Assembly: GCA_946807835.1 (NCBI GenBank)
Contig: OX327683.1
Span: 4,531,001 to 4,595,000 of the forward strand
Direction of reading: 5' to 3'
DNA: 64,000 bases
Source of the DNA: Ailanthus altissimus
Taxonomy: Eukaryota > Streptophyta > Magnoliopsida > Sapindales > Simaroubaceae
Shown here: positions 36,557 through 49,378 of the stretch, one piece after another
Layout of the letters: each line of letters begins with the position of its first letter
How positions within the stretch are numbered: the first letter of the stretch is position 1
Made by a program: the position numbers and the translations under genes
The notes under the pieces: model-generated
What the model was told of the DNA's origin: nothing
Database searches by the model: none
The model's input: the letters and a program-made list of their open reading frames with translations, nothing else

Positions 36557-38380
36557 TTGTTGTGTATAAATAATTGACTTAAAGTACACGTGACAACATT
36601 TTATTGGAAAGATGTTTAAATCTCGGGTCATTAGAGGCTTTTTTTTTTTGGAAAATTTTATTTTTATGTATGTTATGTTAATTAGTCTTGTGTATTAATA
36701 CTAATCATAAAAGGAAGAAGGGAAAAGATGAGAAGGGTGCGGGAGATTTAACATGGAATAGGCTAAGTTGTTAAATAACATCCCCTACCTCATTGTAATG
36801 TTCTCTTTTTATTGAGCAATGCAGTATTTTACATAGATAATATTATTAGTTATCAAACTTAGGTAGTTTTTTTCTTTAAAAGAGAAATTGTTATTTTAAT
36901 TTGTTCGTCCTTTTACTTTGGTTTACTTATTAGACTATTGATTTTTTTTTTTGCTCTGGATCCTTTCTTAAATTAAATTTTTGCCTGATATTTTATTAGT
37001 ATATGATTGATAAGAATTAATAATCGCAAAAAAAAAAAAAAGTAAAAGAATATATTTTCAATTAAATATTGAACACGTGTTGAGGATCTTTAAAAGTTTA
37101 GGTAAAACTTAGCTTAGGAGATGATCTTATTTCATAATCAATTATCTTCTTTTATAAGATAATTGAGCATTTTTTTAAAAAAAAAATTTAAAAAAAATAA
37201 TTGGCTATTTCAAACCGAAAACAAGAGAATGAATTAAAATATAAATAAAATTAAAAATGAAAATCTCACCTTTTAAAATATAATATGTAGATCCTGTAAT
37301 TTTATATTTCATCAAAAGTCATCCTTTAGAATTAGATAAAATTAGTTAGAATTATATAGGGTAAAATAAGATAGGATTAAATTATAATATAATATTACAT
37401 TTGGTGTAATATAAAATTGGACTACATTAATTGAAATCATATTTTAAGAAAATTAAATGATAAAATACACTAATATTAATTCAAATTAACAGTAAAAAAT
37501 ATTTAAAATTAAATTATTTATAATAATAAGTAAATAAATATAAAAGGGCATCATTATTTAGGACAATGTAGTGGAGAAAAGTGCCACATGGATGAGTTTG
37601 GGCATAAATGAATTGAAACATGGGATGGTTCATTTACTTTCCGTGGGCCTTGTACAACATTTAGGTCCATTTACCGGGAGACAAATATACACAAGAGTTG
37701 GGCTATTAACACCCAAAAAGTTCTTGATAAAAACCTTATTTATGTATAATATACTTTGTTTTTATTATTTATTTATTTTTATTTTTTATATAAAAGAGAG
37801 GAGATTCAAACTCAAATTTTTTATTTCAATAGAAGAATAATATACTATAAACCTTTTTATTATTGGATCATTGCTTTGCTCTCAATATTTTGATAAATAT
37901 CATTTACAGCATTTTATTTTGGAATTAACCCCATTCTACAAATGTCAATAAAATTCTAATTGAGAACTTCATCTTTAATTAATATTTTTATTGCAATAAA
38001 ATTGTAAATATAACTCTTTATAAAGAGAAGAGAATGTGCTGACCATAGAGAGTGGTGCTATTAAGACCCTTCTTTTATTTTATAAAATCTCATTAATATT
38101 TTTATTTTTTTTATATAAGTATTGCATTGTAAATTTTATGTCTTAAAAAATTACATTTTATATCTCAAAGAATTATAATAACTATATATCAACAATTGAA
38201 TTACTGCAATTATTATTAATATTTTTTTATTTACTATTGTATGTTGAAGGAAAATTATAATAAAAGACAGAGAATTTTGAAAATTTAAATCACTCTAAAA
38301 AGGTGGATGAAACCTATCAATTATCATTAACACAAAATTTTGGGACAATATATTGCTTATCTTCTAAATTGAATATCTAT
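36557..38380. other. AT-rich spacer
   Basis: No gene. A short less AT-rich patch (37565-37720) contains cgtgggcc and ttgggct phrases without a coding frame of known type. Confidence 0.5.
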
Positions 38381-38389
38381 AAGTTTACT

Positions 38390-39065
38390 GCTAATGAAGA
38401 CCGAAGGGATGTCCTTGCTCCAAAAGTGTGAACTTGTTCTTTGTTATTCCAAAACTGTGAACTTATTTTTATATTTTTTTTTCTCAACTATCAAGTTTGA
38501 CAATGATTTTATATCTTTCACGATTAAACTCTCTCTGTCGTAAAGTAATATATCAATAAAATGCTCATAACTATGGGAGAAGAAACTCAATAAAATGATT
38601 GCCTTATCTTCATCCTATCTTCACATTGTTTGTCTCTAGATCGATTATTATCTTGTTAAAGGCATTTATGTGGTCTTTAATCGGCGTCCCCTTTGACAAG
38701 AAAAACTAATAATTTTTTTTTATTTATATACAGAAGATTCGCCAATGACTTCGTCATATAAAGATTATCCAACTTTTTACAAAGACCAATAATTGTCTTT
38801 TCACTAGCAACCTCCCGTAAAACCTTATCACTCAAGGAAAAAATGATTGCACAATGAGCTCTATCTTGAATGTCTTTCCTTTTTGTTTCGGATTTAGATG
38901 ACTCTGATTTTTTTATCTTTACTAGACAGAGCTGTAGTCTTCTCTAGAGCCGAGCCTAATCCTTAACTCACCAGTAATGTCATCATTTTAACCTTCTACA
39001 AATTAGAGTCATTCTTACTGTTGAATTTCTTTACTTCATACTTAAATGCAACCATGATTTCTAAA
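38390..39065 (-). pseudogene. Copia C gag relic (minus strand)
   Basis: Read on the minus strand from about 39060, this begins with an ATG and MVAFKYEVKKFNSKNDSNL, then passes through several stops to SLSDKVLREVASEKTIIGL-like and LYMTKSLANLL-like segments. These are the start and middle of the gag of plant Ty1/copia elements. It lies immediately 3' of the primer site at 39088-39070. No protease or pol follows, so the copy is truncated at about 38390. Confidence 0.75.
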
Positions 39066-39700
39066 CCAAGCTCTGATATCAGTTTTTTTGACGGAAGCAC
39101 TTCACACAAGTATGAATAATGTAATAAATAATGGAGAAATTATAATAGAGAAAGAAAGGTAGAAGAAAGAACACAACAATTTTACATGGTTCGGCAATTG
39201 CCTAAGTCTAGGCAGATTAAGATCTATACTTCTTATTATTAAATCACTAAGTACTCACAAAGAATAATTTTACAATGATCACAAAGAACTTTCTCTTACA
39301 AGGGATTACAATAGCCTTTCAATGCTTGATTGATGCTAATCTATGGTGTTGTATGGTGATTGATGTTTACAAGAGTTTATATAGTTCTTATGATGTCCCC
39401 ATATACCTTAATCCTTATTGAGATAGGATTTTACAAGTTGGGGAACTCAAAACCAACTCAAAGACTTCAAAATAACTCAAATACAAAGTTGGAGCCGCGA
39501 TTGGCGCCTAGGTGCCATTTTTCAACGCCTAGGCACCGAAGATATTGCCTAGAGTAGCGCCACCCAATTCGCTTCCTTTGATACCCTTTCTTGTGCTCTA
39601 CACTTCTGGCCATATCTCAAATGTGCTTCGCCTTCTTGTTTTCATTTGTACTCTTTAAAATAAACAATTTACAAGATTTTTAATCGCTATTTTCACATTA
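39066..39700 (-). mobile_element. Copia C 5' LTR and primer site (minus strand)
   Basis: gctctgatatcag at 39075-39087 is the complement of a tRNA-Met primer site with one mismatch (TGATATCAGAGC). The LTR lies to its right. It holds the phrase catggttcggcaattgcct (39186), common near the R/U5 region of such LTRs, a minus-strand TATA motif CTATATAAAC (39384-39375), and a GGCGCC-rich block (39490-39560) upstream of it. It resembles the LTR at 51375-52079. The right boundary is approximate. Confidence 0.7.
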
Positions 39701-40189
39701 TGAAAGGTTGAGATTGTACTAATTTATAACATTGTAACGTTGACATTTGAGACATATATTATTATTGTATTCTTTAAAAAATATATATAATTATCTTCCC
39801 GCGTTATGTATATCATTTAAAACATAATAAAAGTTCATACTTCTATGTAGTTTAGCCCTTTAAATTATGTTCCTCTTTAATAATAGTTTAATGGATGAAT
39901 ACTTTTATACTTTTAGTTAATTTTATATTTTAATAAAGGATAAAGACAATTTAATATGTGGAGTTTGATTAGATGGTCAATTTTATTTAATTAAATTTGA
40001 TTTGATAACTTTTTTTTATTAATTTAACAGAATATCTTCTTTGGTATATTAAATAATTTTGAAATATTTAAACTCACAGGGGTGAAGAAGTTGAGATCCA
40101 ACATTTAGGCTCAAGCTGCATTGTTAATATGGCCTACCATGTTAGTACACTATTACTTAGTGATATTCTGCCACATAGCAATCTCCAAA
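39701..40189. other. AT-rich spacer
   Basis: No gene or clear repeat. It separates the copia C LTR from the gypsy relic. Confidence 0.5.
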
Positions 40190-40650
40190 ATCCATCCCAA
40201 ATAAGGTTTATCCATGAGAATAAAGGCAGTTCCAACATTATTAATGCCTAAGAAAGATGAGAGTTGGCGAATCTTCATTAATATTAGGGTAATCAATAAA
40301 CTACTATCAGGTATATATTTGTTATCCAAGGCTTCATGATATGCTAGATCAGTTAAATCAATTAGAGAGTACTTAGTTTTCATAGCAATAGATTTGTGCA
40401 GTAGAAACCATCGTATATAGTAGAATGCAATCTAGGGGGATGGGTGAAACACAACCTTTGTGATCTTACATGGGTTATAAAATGTGCCCAATACTTTCAT
40501 ACATCTAATGGATATTCAATAAAGTCTATCTTTTATAAATTTGAAGGTGTGTACTTTAATGATTTATTTATTTATTATGCTAATTTAGAGTCTCAATTGG
40601 AGTATTTGAGGTCGGTGTTGAATGCTTTAAAGAAGAATAAGTTGTAGATT
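40190..40650 (+). pseudogene. Ty3/gypsy reverse transcriptase relic
   Basis: Plus-strand fragments of a gypsy reverse transcriptase. AVPTLLMPKKDESWRIFIN then VINKLLS (about 40219-40310) match the PKKDGSWRMCIDYRAINK region; VFIAIDLCS (about 40380) matches the FSKIDLRSG motif; VYFNDLFIYY then QLEYLRSVLNALKKNKL (about 40552-40647) matches the active site and following helix. The catalytic YFDD is changed to YFND, and stops and frameshifts occur throughout. No LTR or other domain is attached, so it is an isolated fragment. Confidence 0.82.
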
Positions 40651-40812
40651 ATCAGAAGCCCAACAAACCATACATATCTCTACATTGGTATGATATTATC
40701 TACTTTAGAACTAGACCCTCGTGATTTTGCTTTTTAGCTTTACCTAAAAGGCATCATACCAATGAAAATATAGTTCACTCTTTATATACTTATAACTTAC
40801 CTCATTTCTTAT

Positions 40813-40880
40813 CAATGTGTAACTTTGTTTGTTTCTTTAACATATATAATTTAAAGAAATATAAACAAAGTTACACATTG
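40813..40880. repeat. Long hairpin (inverted repeat)
   Basis: An 18-bp perfect arm (caatgtgtaactttgttt) is repeated in reverse complement at 40863-40880. Pairing extends inwards through gtttcttta / taaagaaat with a small bulge, leaving a short AT loop. The folded RNA from either strand would be a stable stem of about 27 bp. Confidence 0.85.
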
Positions 40881-41029
40881 GTGTAACTCTCTGCAAAACA
40901 GTCTGGTGTTCCTTGATCATAGGTAAAGTAGGATGTGAACCAAATTGGTCAACGACATTAGATTTGTTAGGTAGCAAAAGGGCATAAATATAATATATGA
41001 TATTGCATGCCTTAGCCAATGCTAGAAAA

Positions 41030-41660
41030 TATTTGAGAATTTACCATTTACTCTTCTAATAGGTTTTCTAACTTTTAAAACTCTCTTAGTGTTTTATAAT
41101 ATCCAAACCCCTTATCATTATAACTATAATTGTATGAATTAATATTGAAGTGGTATAACAATATTTTTAATTAAAAAGTCAACAATTGTGTCTGTACAGT
41201 ACTAAATAGTAATAATACACTATGTAAACAGTAAAATTAGTACTATATAGCTTAGTTCTAAATAGATAAATATTACTGCATCAACAATAAATTTATATTG
41301 TGCTGCAATTAATGACTTTTTTTTATTTGTTAGATTAATATGACATTGATATTATAAAAAATACAAATATCCATATTAAATAATAATTTATAATATAATG
41401 AAGTTTTGTGTTATTTTTTAAAATTATTTGATAGTAGAAGTATATTAATTTTACTATTTATATAGTGCATTTTTACTATTTGATATTGTACAGACACAAT
41501 TGTTGACCTTTTAAATAAAAAGATTATTATACTCCTTCACTAAGTTAATTTACACTATTACAGTTATAACGACATAATTTATTTTTTGGATATTATCAAA
41601 TACTAAGAATTTTTTTAGTAGTTAACGAATCTAATAGTGGGTAAATGACATTTACCCAAA
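41030..41660. mobile_element. Foldback/MITE element with ~220-bp terminal inverted repeats
   Basis: The left arm (about 41030-41260) and right arm (about 41425-41660) are imperfect reverse complements. Shared phrases include aaatatttgagaatttacc, tttataatatccaaa, and gtcaacaattgtgtctgtac against gtacagacacaattgttgac. The ~165-bp centre is AT-rich and non-coding. It is non-autonomous, with no transposase. No convincing target duplication was found, so its superfamily is open. Confidence 0.8.
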
Positions 41661-42714
41661 ATATTTAGGAGACCTATTCATGGACTTTATTTTGAAGTTG
41701 TCAAAGAAGATTCTTTTTCTAAAAAAAAGCATAACTTTATTAACTAAATCAGGATATTACAACTAAATACTTTATGAGAAGTTTGATACAAAAATTAAAC
41801 ATTACATAATTTTCTACAACAATAGACATAAAAGAAAATATAACAATCACACTGAAGCACAATGAGTAGAATTTTGTGTATAAGAGATATTTGCTCAATA
41901 ATATCTTCCTTAATACTTATTATACACACATAAACTTCGAGCTTAATGGAGAAATTTTCACCACTCTTTCTTTGTTCTTTGACACTAGTATCAATCTTTT
42001 CAAATAGTATTACATGACAAATTTGCTTTAAAATTAAACTTTTGTAAATTGATATATTTCAGATCTAGAAAATGAACTCCCTAGAGTTAAATACCGAAAA
42101 CTACTATAGAGTTAAATCTAGGTGGACAAAAACCACCATAAATATAAATTTAGGTGGAAACGTATTTTATAATAAAAGAGAGGATGAAGAAAGAAAAGAA
42201 AGTAGATCTATTTTTTTTACTAGAGAGAGAAGATCTCTCTTCAATAAGTGAGAAAGTGATGAGTTTTTGGTTTATTTAAAGAGGAGAGAGCATTTTTTTT
42301 AGAAAGGAGAAGGAAGTTCTAAAAAATTTTAGATTGCATAGCTTTTCCAAAATGTCAAAGAAGATTCGAGGAGGAAAATATTATTATTTTTTTTGTGGTA
42401 AGCCAATTTTCCAAAATGTTGCACTCTACTCCTTGTAAAAAGGATTGAATATGCTGTAAATGTAGTTGAATTATTCTATAAAGAGCCTATTATTTTGTAT
42501 AAGATTCATAGTAAAATGCGGTTAACAAAAAATTTAGGTAATAACCGTAATATATTGGGGTCTTTATGTGTTAATAAAAATTTAGATAATATCTGGGATC
42601 TTTATATGGAGAAAAGTTAAAGAAGTGGGATATAGTTTTATCTCAAGCAGAGTTTGTATTTTTTTTTATGTTGAAATAAATGAAATGAGGCATGCACCAT
42701 GTGACAAGTTGTGC
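41661..42714. other. AT-rich spacer
   Basis: No gene recognised. A-rich and GA-rich stretches (42170-42330) are present. Confidence 0.5.
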
Positions 42715-43111
42715 ACAAAAGCCTCAGGTCCATCAATGACAAACAATCACTAACTGAGACGAAATGCATGACAATGTAATAGCTGTAAAATGAGAAATTA
42801 CAAGTGTACCTACAATAGACCTATACCAAGAATATATTGCTTAAGGAAGAATTAAGGAAGACTTTCATCATTGACAGGAATTACTGGTGAAGGTATATCA
42901 ATGAGGTGGCATAATCTAAGAGAATAAGGTACATCAAGGAATTATCAAATGGCTGAAACCAAAGATAGTACAATTGAATAGTTAGGGCAAAGGCAAAGTT
43001 GGCCATATATTTCGTAATAACAATTGTAAAATACATGTATATATTTGAACATTCATCACTTGTAAAACAAGCTTCTGTTACATTGAAAAATATCATCAAT
43101 ATAATACATCA
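42715..43111 (+). repeat. 5' LTR of copia B
   Basis: Shares acaaacaatcac, gtgaaggt.tatcaatgaggtggca and gttggccatatatt with 47730-48053, then continues ~70 bp past the point where the 3' copy is broken. Both ends are approximate. Confidence 0.75.
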
Positions 43112-43136
43112 TTTAGTTATATTTAGGTTTTTGATT

Positions 43137-43148
43137 TGGTATCAGAGC
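43137..43148 (+). other. Primer-binding site of copia B
   Basis: TGGTATCAGAGC, complementary to the 3' end of initiator tRNA-Met, located five bases before the gag ATG at 43153. Confidence 0.85.
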
Positions 43149-43152
43149 CATA

Positions 43153-46100
43153 ATGGCTTCAAGCTCAACAAATTTAATACCATCGATTCCTAACACCTCA
43201 ATCCAGCCAAGCAGCATGCTTGAAACCTCTTTTGTTTTCTCTGTACCAATCAAGCTTGCAAACACCAATTATTTCCTGTAGAAGTCTTAAGTGCTTCCCA
43301 GCATTAAAGGAAATAAGCTAATGGGATTCATAGATTATAGTAATCTATGCCCAAGATAACAAAATGTCATTGTTGATGATGATTACACTATCATCACTAC
43401 AGAAAATCTAGAGTTTCAAATTAAGCTCAGGCAATACCAAAACTTGATGAGGTGGCTGTTGTCATCTTTATTAGAAGGCATGCTTAGAACAGTCATTAAA
43501 TGCTCAAGCTCTCACCATTTGTGGATTACAATTGAGAGTCCATTTACCTCATACTTGAAGGCAAGACTCATCCACCTCAAGAATCTCATTCAAACTACAT
43601 GAAGATAAAATGGCTTAATTGAGGCTGTGAGATGCGCTCAGTGTGTGTAAGGGCATAAAATCACTACTATGATTTGTACTCAACTTTCATATTTTATTCA
43701 AAATCATAAATATTTGACTATTTAATTGTATTTTCTGATCATAATAGATGCATGATAGAAAATGTGACGCATAGGAACAAATGAGAGGCGAATTAACGTC
43801 AAACGAAGAAGTAACGCCTAAAATACGAAAGGGGTACCAGGGCTGGGCGCCGCAGCGCCCATGATTGAGCGCTGGGGCGCCTAGGTCGGTAACTGAGCGC
43901 CGCGTCGCCCATGCGACATATAAAAGCCTTCTCAAGTCTCCTATTTCAACTTAGATTCAAAGCCCCTCGTCTTTAGGGTTTCTTATACTAATAAAAATAC
44001 TATTTTGAAGTCAAATACAGAGACTTTGGAGAGGCAAAATGGAAAACAAGAATTCACAATCCAAAATTAAAGATAAAAGTCAAGAAATCAAGATTCAAGT
44101 CAAGATTGAGAGAGAAGCAATCCAAGACGTCTTCTTGATTAGTTTTTATTCTCTTTTCTTATCAATATATTCTTGTTCTTATTGTTCTGCATGGATTGGT
44201 TGAATACTTTTGATTTTGTGATGAGCTAAACTTGTTATTCTAGGGTTAGACTATGTGAACCTAGTATGTAGTTGGATTTTATTGATTCTTAGCTTATGAA
44301 CTTAATTATTATAATTGATTCATTCTATCTTGTGTTTATTACTTTCATTATATCTAACCAATATTATGAATGATTGAAGAACCATGATGAACTTGACAAA
44401 GGGATTCATGTGTTTAGCCTAGGGTAGTTTGATGCATGATCATAGGGTAATAACTATGAGTTCCATCTAGGATAGACATATACCTAGGTGGCATGTATGG
44501 TATAATTTAGACTTAATTTTAATGAATAAAATTCTGATTTGATTACCATAGACATATAGGTGATTGTTAGAATGTGTAATACAGTCACTTGACCATCGAC
44601 AGAGGCTTATGATGAGATTAGTGTTTAAACCAACAATTTATATTAAGAAATGAACTAAGTGGTTAATGAATCTAATGAAATACTAGGGGATGAGCATATA
44701 CCCTAGATTATTATCCTTTGGTGAATTTATATCTCTTGTTTGTTTGCTATTTAGATTTTGTTTAATTTGATAGAAATAGGTTAATAAAATCAGTTTCATA
44801 TTTTAATTTTTCTGAATAAAAGTTAAGTAGATATAATTTTAGTAATTGTTTGAAGAATTATATCACGTAGTTCTTGTGGGATAGCATACACTTGGACTTA
44901 AATCCTATATTATTTGATACGATAGCGTGCACTTGCACTTACCTAATAAAGCATCAATCAGTGTGCAGTAACAATTAATGAACTGGTGGACTTCATTCTT
45001 AGAGGCTTAAGAAATGTATATGACCCAATATATGTCAATGTCACTTTAAGGATTGACAAGCTTCCTTAGTAGAAGTGTATGCTTTATTGTTCAACCAAGA
45101 ACACAGGCTTGAACAAAATGTTGTTAAAGATGTTTATGAAGATCCAACTAACTTCAATGTAAATTTTACAAACTCAAACTGGAACCAAAAGAAGGTTTAA
45201 CTTGGAAAGGTAAAAGTAAATAACTTTCAAGACCCCAATACTAAAAACTATGTACCAGTCAAAAATAATAATAACATATATCCATACAACTATGGAAAGG
45301 GAAAACTCAAGAAATTGGTAACAAAGACTCTAATGAGGTTTATTAGATTTGCTTCAAGCTAAATTATATTGTAATAAATTGCTAGTACATATTCAAAAAG
45401 GACTTTGTCCTAAAAGTGAACCAAAACTAGCAAAGAAAGAGGGCTTATGCAGTAACAATTGAAAGTGGTAAAGACTCAACTTGGTACCTTGACAGTGGGG
45501 CAACCAATCATGTCACCAACAATATGAACAACCCGACTCTCAATAATTAATACTAGGGCAACCATAAGCTCACATTAGGTAATGGTCAAAACATGAATAT
45601 AACATATATTGGCTGCACTAAAATGGTAGTATGACACTTACTACACACTAAACACTTGCATATCCATGACATTTTGTTTGTTCCTGACGTTACCAAAAAC
45701 TTGATCAGCATATCCAAGTTAGTGAAAGATAATGGTGTTGTGATAAGTTTAACAAAACATGTTGCATAGTGAAAGACATGACAAGAAGTGTGATGCTTCT
45801 GAGAGTGGTTAAAAAGGGCCTTTATCAACTACAATGTCAAACTAAGTCCATAAGCATGTCATCTCCAACCTTAAGTTAAGAATCTTTAGCAAACTTCACA
45901 ACCATCACTATGAATCCAAAGTCTATGTTTTTGTTTTTGTCCAAGTGTTTAAAAAAGTAATCAAGGTTAAAAGTCTAGAGTCAACTAAAGAGATCAAAAT
46001 CAGTATCTTGACACCTAAACATGAATTATAAATGCTTTATAAGAGATAAAGACATCCAAGTGTAATGATGCTTAAGGATATATTGTCAAAAGGTAAGAAT

Positions 46101-47680
46101 CTCTTTATCTATATAAATAAGAACAATGCAGTTATTGAAATTTCTTTTTGTTTAGCTTGTTAGCATAAAAAAATGCATAGAATGACATTTAAAGAAACAA
46201 AAACAAAAACAAAGAAACTTTTTGAACTTGTACACATAGGTCTATAGGGTTTAGCCCCTATAAAATCCAATAAGGAATATCGATACTATATGGCATTGGT
46301 TGATGATCATACTGGCTTTACCTAGACTTACCCTCTTACAGCAAAATTAGAGGCTCTTGAAACACTCATCAATTATAAAATATAGATAGAAAAATTGATA
46401 AACCACTAAATAAAAAACATTCATAGTGACATGAAGGGTGAAGGGAATTTAAAGCCTTTGGGGGCTATTTAAAAACTGATGGGATAAACCAAAGATACTC
46501 ATGCCCATACATTTACCATCAAAGTGGTAAAGCTAAAAAGCAACACAGGCACTTGACTGAAACAACACTCATAATTCTTGTATAAGCCCATATGCCACTA
46601 AGATATTGGTGGGAAGTTGTAAACACAAAAAATTATCTCATAAATAGATTAAAATCTATAAAATTGAACAAGAAATCTCTATGTGAGAAACATTTTAGAC
46701 ATACACCTGACTATTCATTGATTAAGAAATTTGGTTGTGAATGTTATCCTTTTCTAAGACTATATATTGCACAAATAAATTTAATTTTCACACATTCAAA
46801 TATGTCTTCTTAGGATATAGTCCAAAACACAAGGGATATGTTTGTCAACATTCTTATGGTATTGTCTATGTTGCAAGACCTGTTGTCTTCAATAAAAAAT
46901 CTTTTCCTTTTGAATCAAGCCGTTAATTCAGAACCACTAAGCAAGACACACTTTTAGAAACCAAAACATTAAGTTAGCAATTCATCTTTATAGAAATACC
47001 ATTTGAGTTAACTACCATCACATAATGTGTATCTATTGAACCTCCAATAGATCACTCACTAGGTTTTACCAACACCTTAAGCCCTTTGCGACAACCTAAA
47101 ACTCAAAACACTCTACCACTAGACACACAAGAACAGACGTTGCCTGATAGCTTAAATACTCACCCAATGATTACAAGATCCAAAGTTGAAAATTTTAAAC
47201 TAAAAGCTTACATGATTACAAGTCCTGAATCCTACCCTATACCAAAAATAGTTGAAGTTACACTTCAAGATAAAAAGTAAAAAAATTCTATGGAACAAGA
47301 ATACAATGCCCTCATAAGAAACAAAACCTAGATCTTAGTCCCATACAGTTCTAGTATGATACTTCTAGGAAATAAATAAATTTTTAAAGTCAAGCACAAA
47401 GCTAATAGAACTATAGAAAGGTTCAAGGCCAGATTAATGGACAAAGGGTTTCACTAGACACCAGAATTAGATTTCAATGAAACATTTAGCATAATGATAA
47501 AGCCAAACACATAGAGATGGACATCTATTTTGTGAGAGACAAAGTCAATAATGAAGAACTGCAAATCAACTTCATTCCAAGCCAAAATCAACCAACAAAC
47601 ATCCTTATTAAACCTCTAAACTTTGATAAATTTGATTACTTAAGAAGCAAGCTAAATATTCAACCAAGCACATTCAACTT
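43153..47680 (+). pseudogene. Copia B gag-pol relic
   Basis: The frame opens MASSSTNLIPSIPNTSIQPS at 43153 and soon hits a stop at a position expected to be Trp (ANTNYFL-stop). A solo LTR splits gag at 43645. Further on are a protease motif (WYLDSGATNHVT, 45482-45517, with catalytic Asp present), NLISISKLV (about 45700), integrase pieces (about 46200-46926, ending VFLGYSPKHKGYVC), the start of reverse transcriptase (about 47280-47510) and the end of RNase H (EMDIYFVRDKV, then QPTNILIKPL, 47515-47680). Everything between the last two is deleted. Numerous stops; not functional. Confidence 0.85.
43646..44960 (+). mobile_element. Solo LTR inside copia B gag, 1315 bp
   Basis: Begins TGTAAGGGCATAAAATC and ends GCATCAATCA, with an exact 5-bp duplication GTGTG at 43641-43645 and 44961-44965. 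TATAAAAG at 43919-43926, preceded by a GGCGCC-rich block (43835-43915), indicates a plus-oriented promoter. The last 100 bases (tagcgtgcacttgcactt) resemble ends of Ty3/gypsy LTRs, but the family is not certain. Excising it restores the copia gag reading region. Confidence 0.88.
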
Positions 47681-47683
47681 AAA

Positions 47684-47711
47684 GGGTGGGGGGAGAGGGT
47701 GGGGGGATGGG
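47684..47711 (+). other. Polypurine tract of copia B
   Basis: A 28-base purine run, almost all G (blocks of 6-7 G separated by A, T or AGA), between the RNase H end and the 3' LTR. This is the expected position of the plus-strand primer. Confidence 0.8.
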
Positions 47712-47714
47712 CCT

Positions 47715-48053
47715 ACACAGGTTTATCTGTGACAAACAATCACCAACTAAGACAAAATGTAGGACAATGCAACAACTGTAAAATGAACAATTGCAAATGT
47801 ACCTACAACACTTACTTGTATCAAGAATATATTTCTTAAGGAAGACTCATCATTGACAGAAATTATTGGTGAAGGTGTATCAATGAGGTGGCACAATTTA
47901 AGAAAATAATGTATATCAAGAAATTATCAAATGGTTGAAATTAAAGACAGTACAATTGAATAGCTGGGGCAAGGGCAAAGTTGGCCATATATTTTGTAAT
48001 AACAACTGTAAAATTTGTGTATATATTTAAACATTCATCGCTTGTAAAACAAG
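47715..48053 (+). repeat. 3' LTR of copia B, truncated
   Basis: Matches the 5' LTR to gcttgtaaaacaag, then breaks off. The sequence that follows belongs to the adjoining inverted-repeat region. Confidence 0.75.
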
Positions 48054-48114
48054 AAGAGTAGAATACAAAATCTCTACTTCAATAAAAGAATGTACTATAA
48101 ATTTTTTATTACTA

Positions 48115-48480
48115 TGCCATTCAAGCAGGTGCAAACATAATTTGTATATAATAATACAAAGAATCATTTCATTGACAAAAGATCTTTGAAATGGTTTATC
48201 ACAATCCTCGCATAATGCTGTGATAGAAACCCTTATGAAAAAAGTGCCATATATATTCTAACAATTCAATAGTCCATAAAGATATTCCGGCGGTTGTTGT
48301 GCATCGCGAGTTCAATATTAAGATACTGGCTTTTCAAGTCAAAATATGCTGATTATTGAATATTGATTATCTGCTGACACCTAATTCCTATCAGTAAATA
48401 TTATCTGCTGACACCTAATTCCTATCAGTACGATTCGCTTTACATAAATTAATTCCGAATGTGAGTATTAATTATTTGCT
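48115..48480 (+). repeat. Left arm of an ~8.6-kb-spanning inverted repeat
   Basis: The reverse complement lies at about 56430-56770. Shared blocks in order: tgacaaaagatctttgaaat, gatagaaacccttatgaaaa, tattctaacaat, caagtcaaaatatgct and cgctttacataaattaattc. The copies are diverged, and internal phrases such as ctgacacctaattcctatca are tandemly repeated only in this arm. Confidence 0.85.
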
Positions 48481-49378
48481 AATATATGATTCCATCACTA
48501 CATAAATTGATTACGAATGTGGGTATTAAGATCGACCTGAAGATTTTACAAGTTGCCTTCTGATAAATAATTTAATGCTAACGATTACTTAGCACTTGGA
48601 TTTCTATCAGTACGATTCCGGTTACATAAATTAATTACGTGTCTAATAAAAATTAAATTAAATAAATAATTTTAAAATTTATATTATATCATCGCTCAAT
48701 ATTTATTTAATATATCACTTTTAAAATATAATTTAAAATAAAATTTTAGAATGTTTAACAATACTCAAATAATTATTAAGTATAATGCGTAATTTTTAAT
48801 TTATATTATTTTATTACTTAATTATTACTTAATATATCATTATTTAAAAAATAATTTAAAGATATAATCTAAAATTTGTAATATTACTCATATTAATTAT
48901 TTTCGTCACTATATAAATTAATTCGGAGTGTAAGTATTACGATTGACTTAAAGATGCACTCGAGCACTTAGTGATAAGTCCCCTTAATTTTTATGATTTT
49001 GTGTAGGGGTTTGAGCTTTGGCAAATTTTAAGGTGGTATATTTTATTCTCTCTTATGAGAGTGATTAGTGTGTGATATTGTTATTTTTTCGTTTATGAAA
49101 ATTATTTGATTTAAGCATTTGTTTCAAGTTGATGTATCCTTAAAAAAAACTCCTAACCAAGCCGGAGTGGTGTATTGATCTGGCATCTGTTATAAATTGA
49201 TGCACCCTTAAAAAAAATAATAACCAAAATCAGGATAGTATATTTTATTTTATCTCTTGTGGAGATTGTCATTCTTTGTGCTTGGATAGTCATTAAGGGG
49301 CTCTCATTCTTCGCATGTAAAATTATTTTTTCATTTGTAAAAATTATTTGGTCTAATGTATAATGTAATATGTTGAAA
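48481..49378. other. Repeat-rich non-coding interval
   Basis: Contains a second unit (48537-48620, gaagattttacaagttgcct, then atttaatgctaacgattac) that recurs in direct orientation at 50232-50310 and inverted at 52585-52660. The remainder is AT-rich, with aaattgatgcacccttaaaaa-like phrases repeated at about 49130 and 49196. Confidence 0.6.

Larger units (their letters stand above)
42715..48053 (+). mobile_element. Ty1/copia element B
   Basis: Direct repeats of ~330-400 bp at each end (about 42715-43111 and 47715-48053), a primer site TGGTATCAGAGC at 43137-43148, a gag-pol relic, and a G-rich polypurine tract (47684-47711) before the 3' LTR. The interior carries a solo LTR (43646-44960) and a deletion removing most of the reverse transcriptase and RNase H. 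The 3' LTR is cut short relative to the 5' LTR at about 48053, so no target duplication can be matched. Confidence 0.85.
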
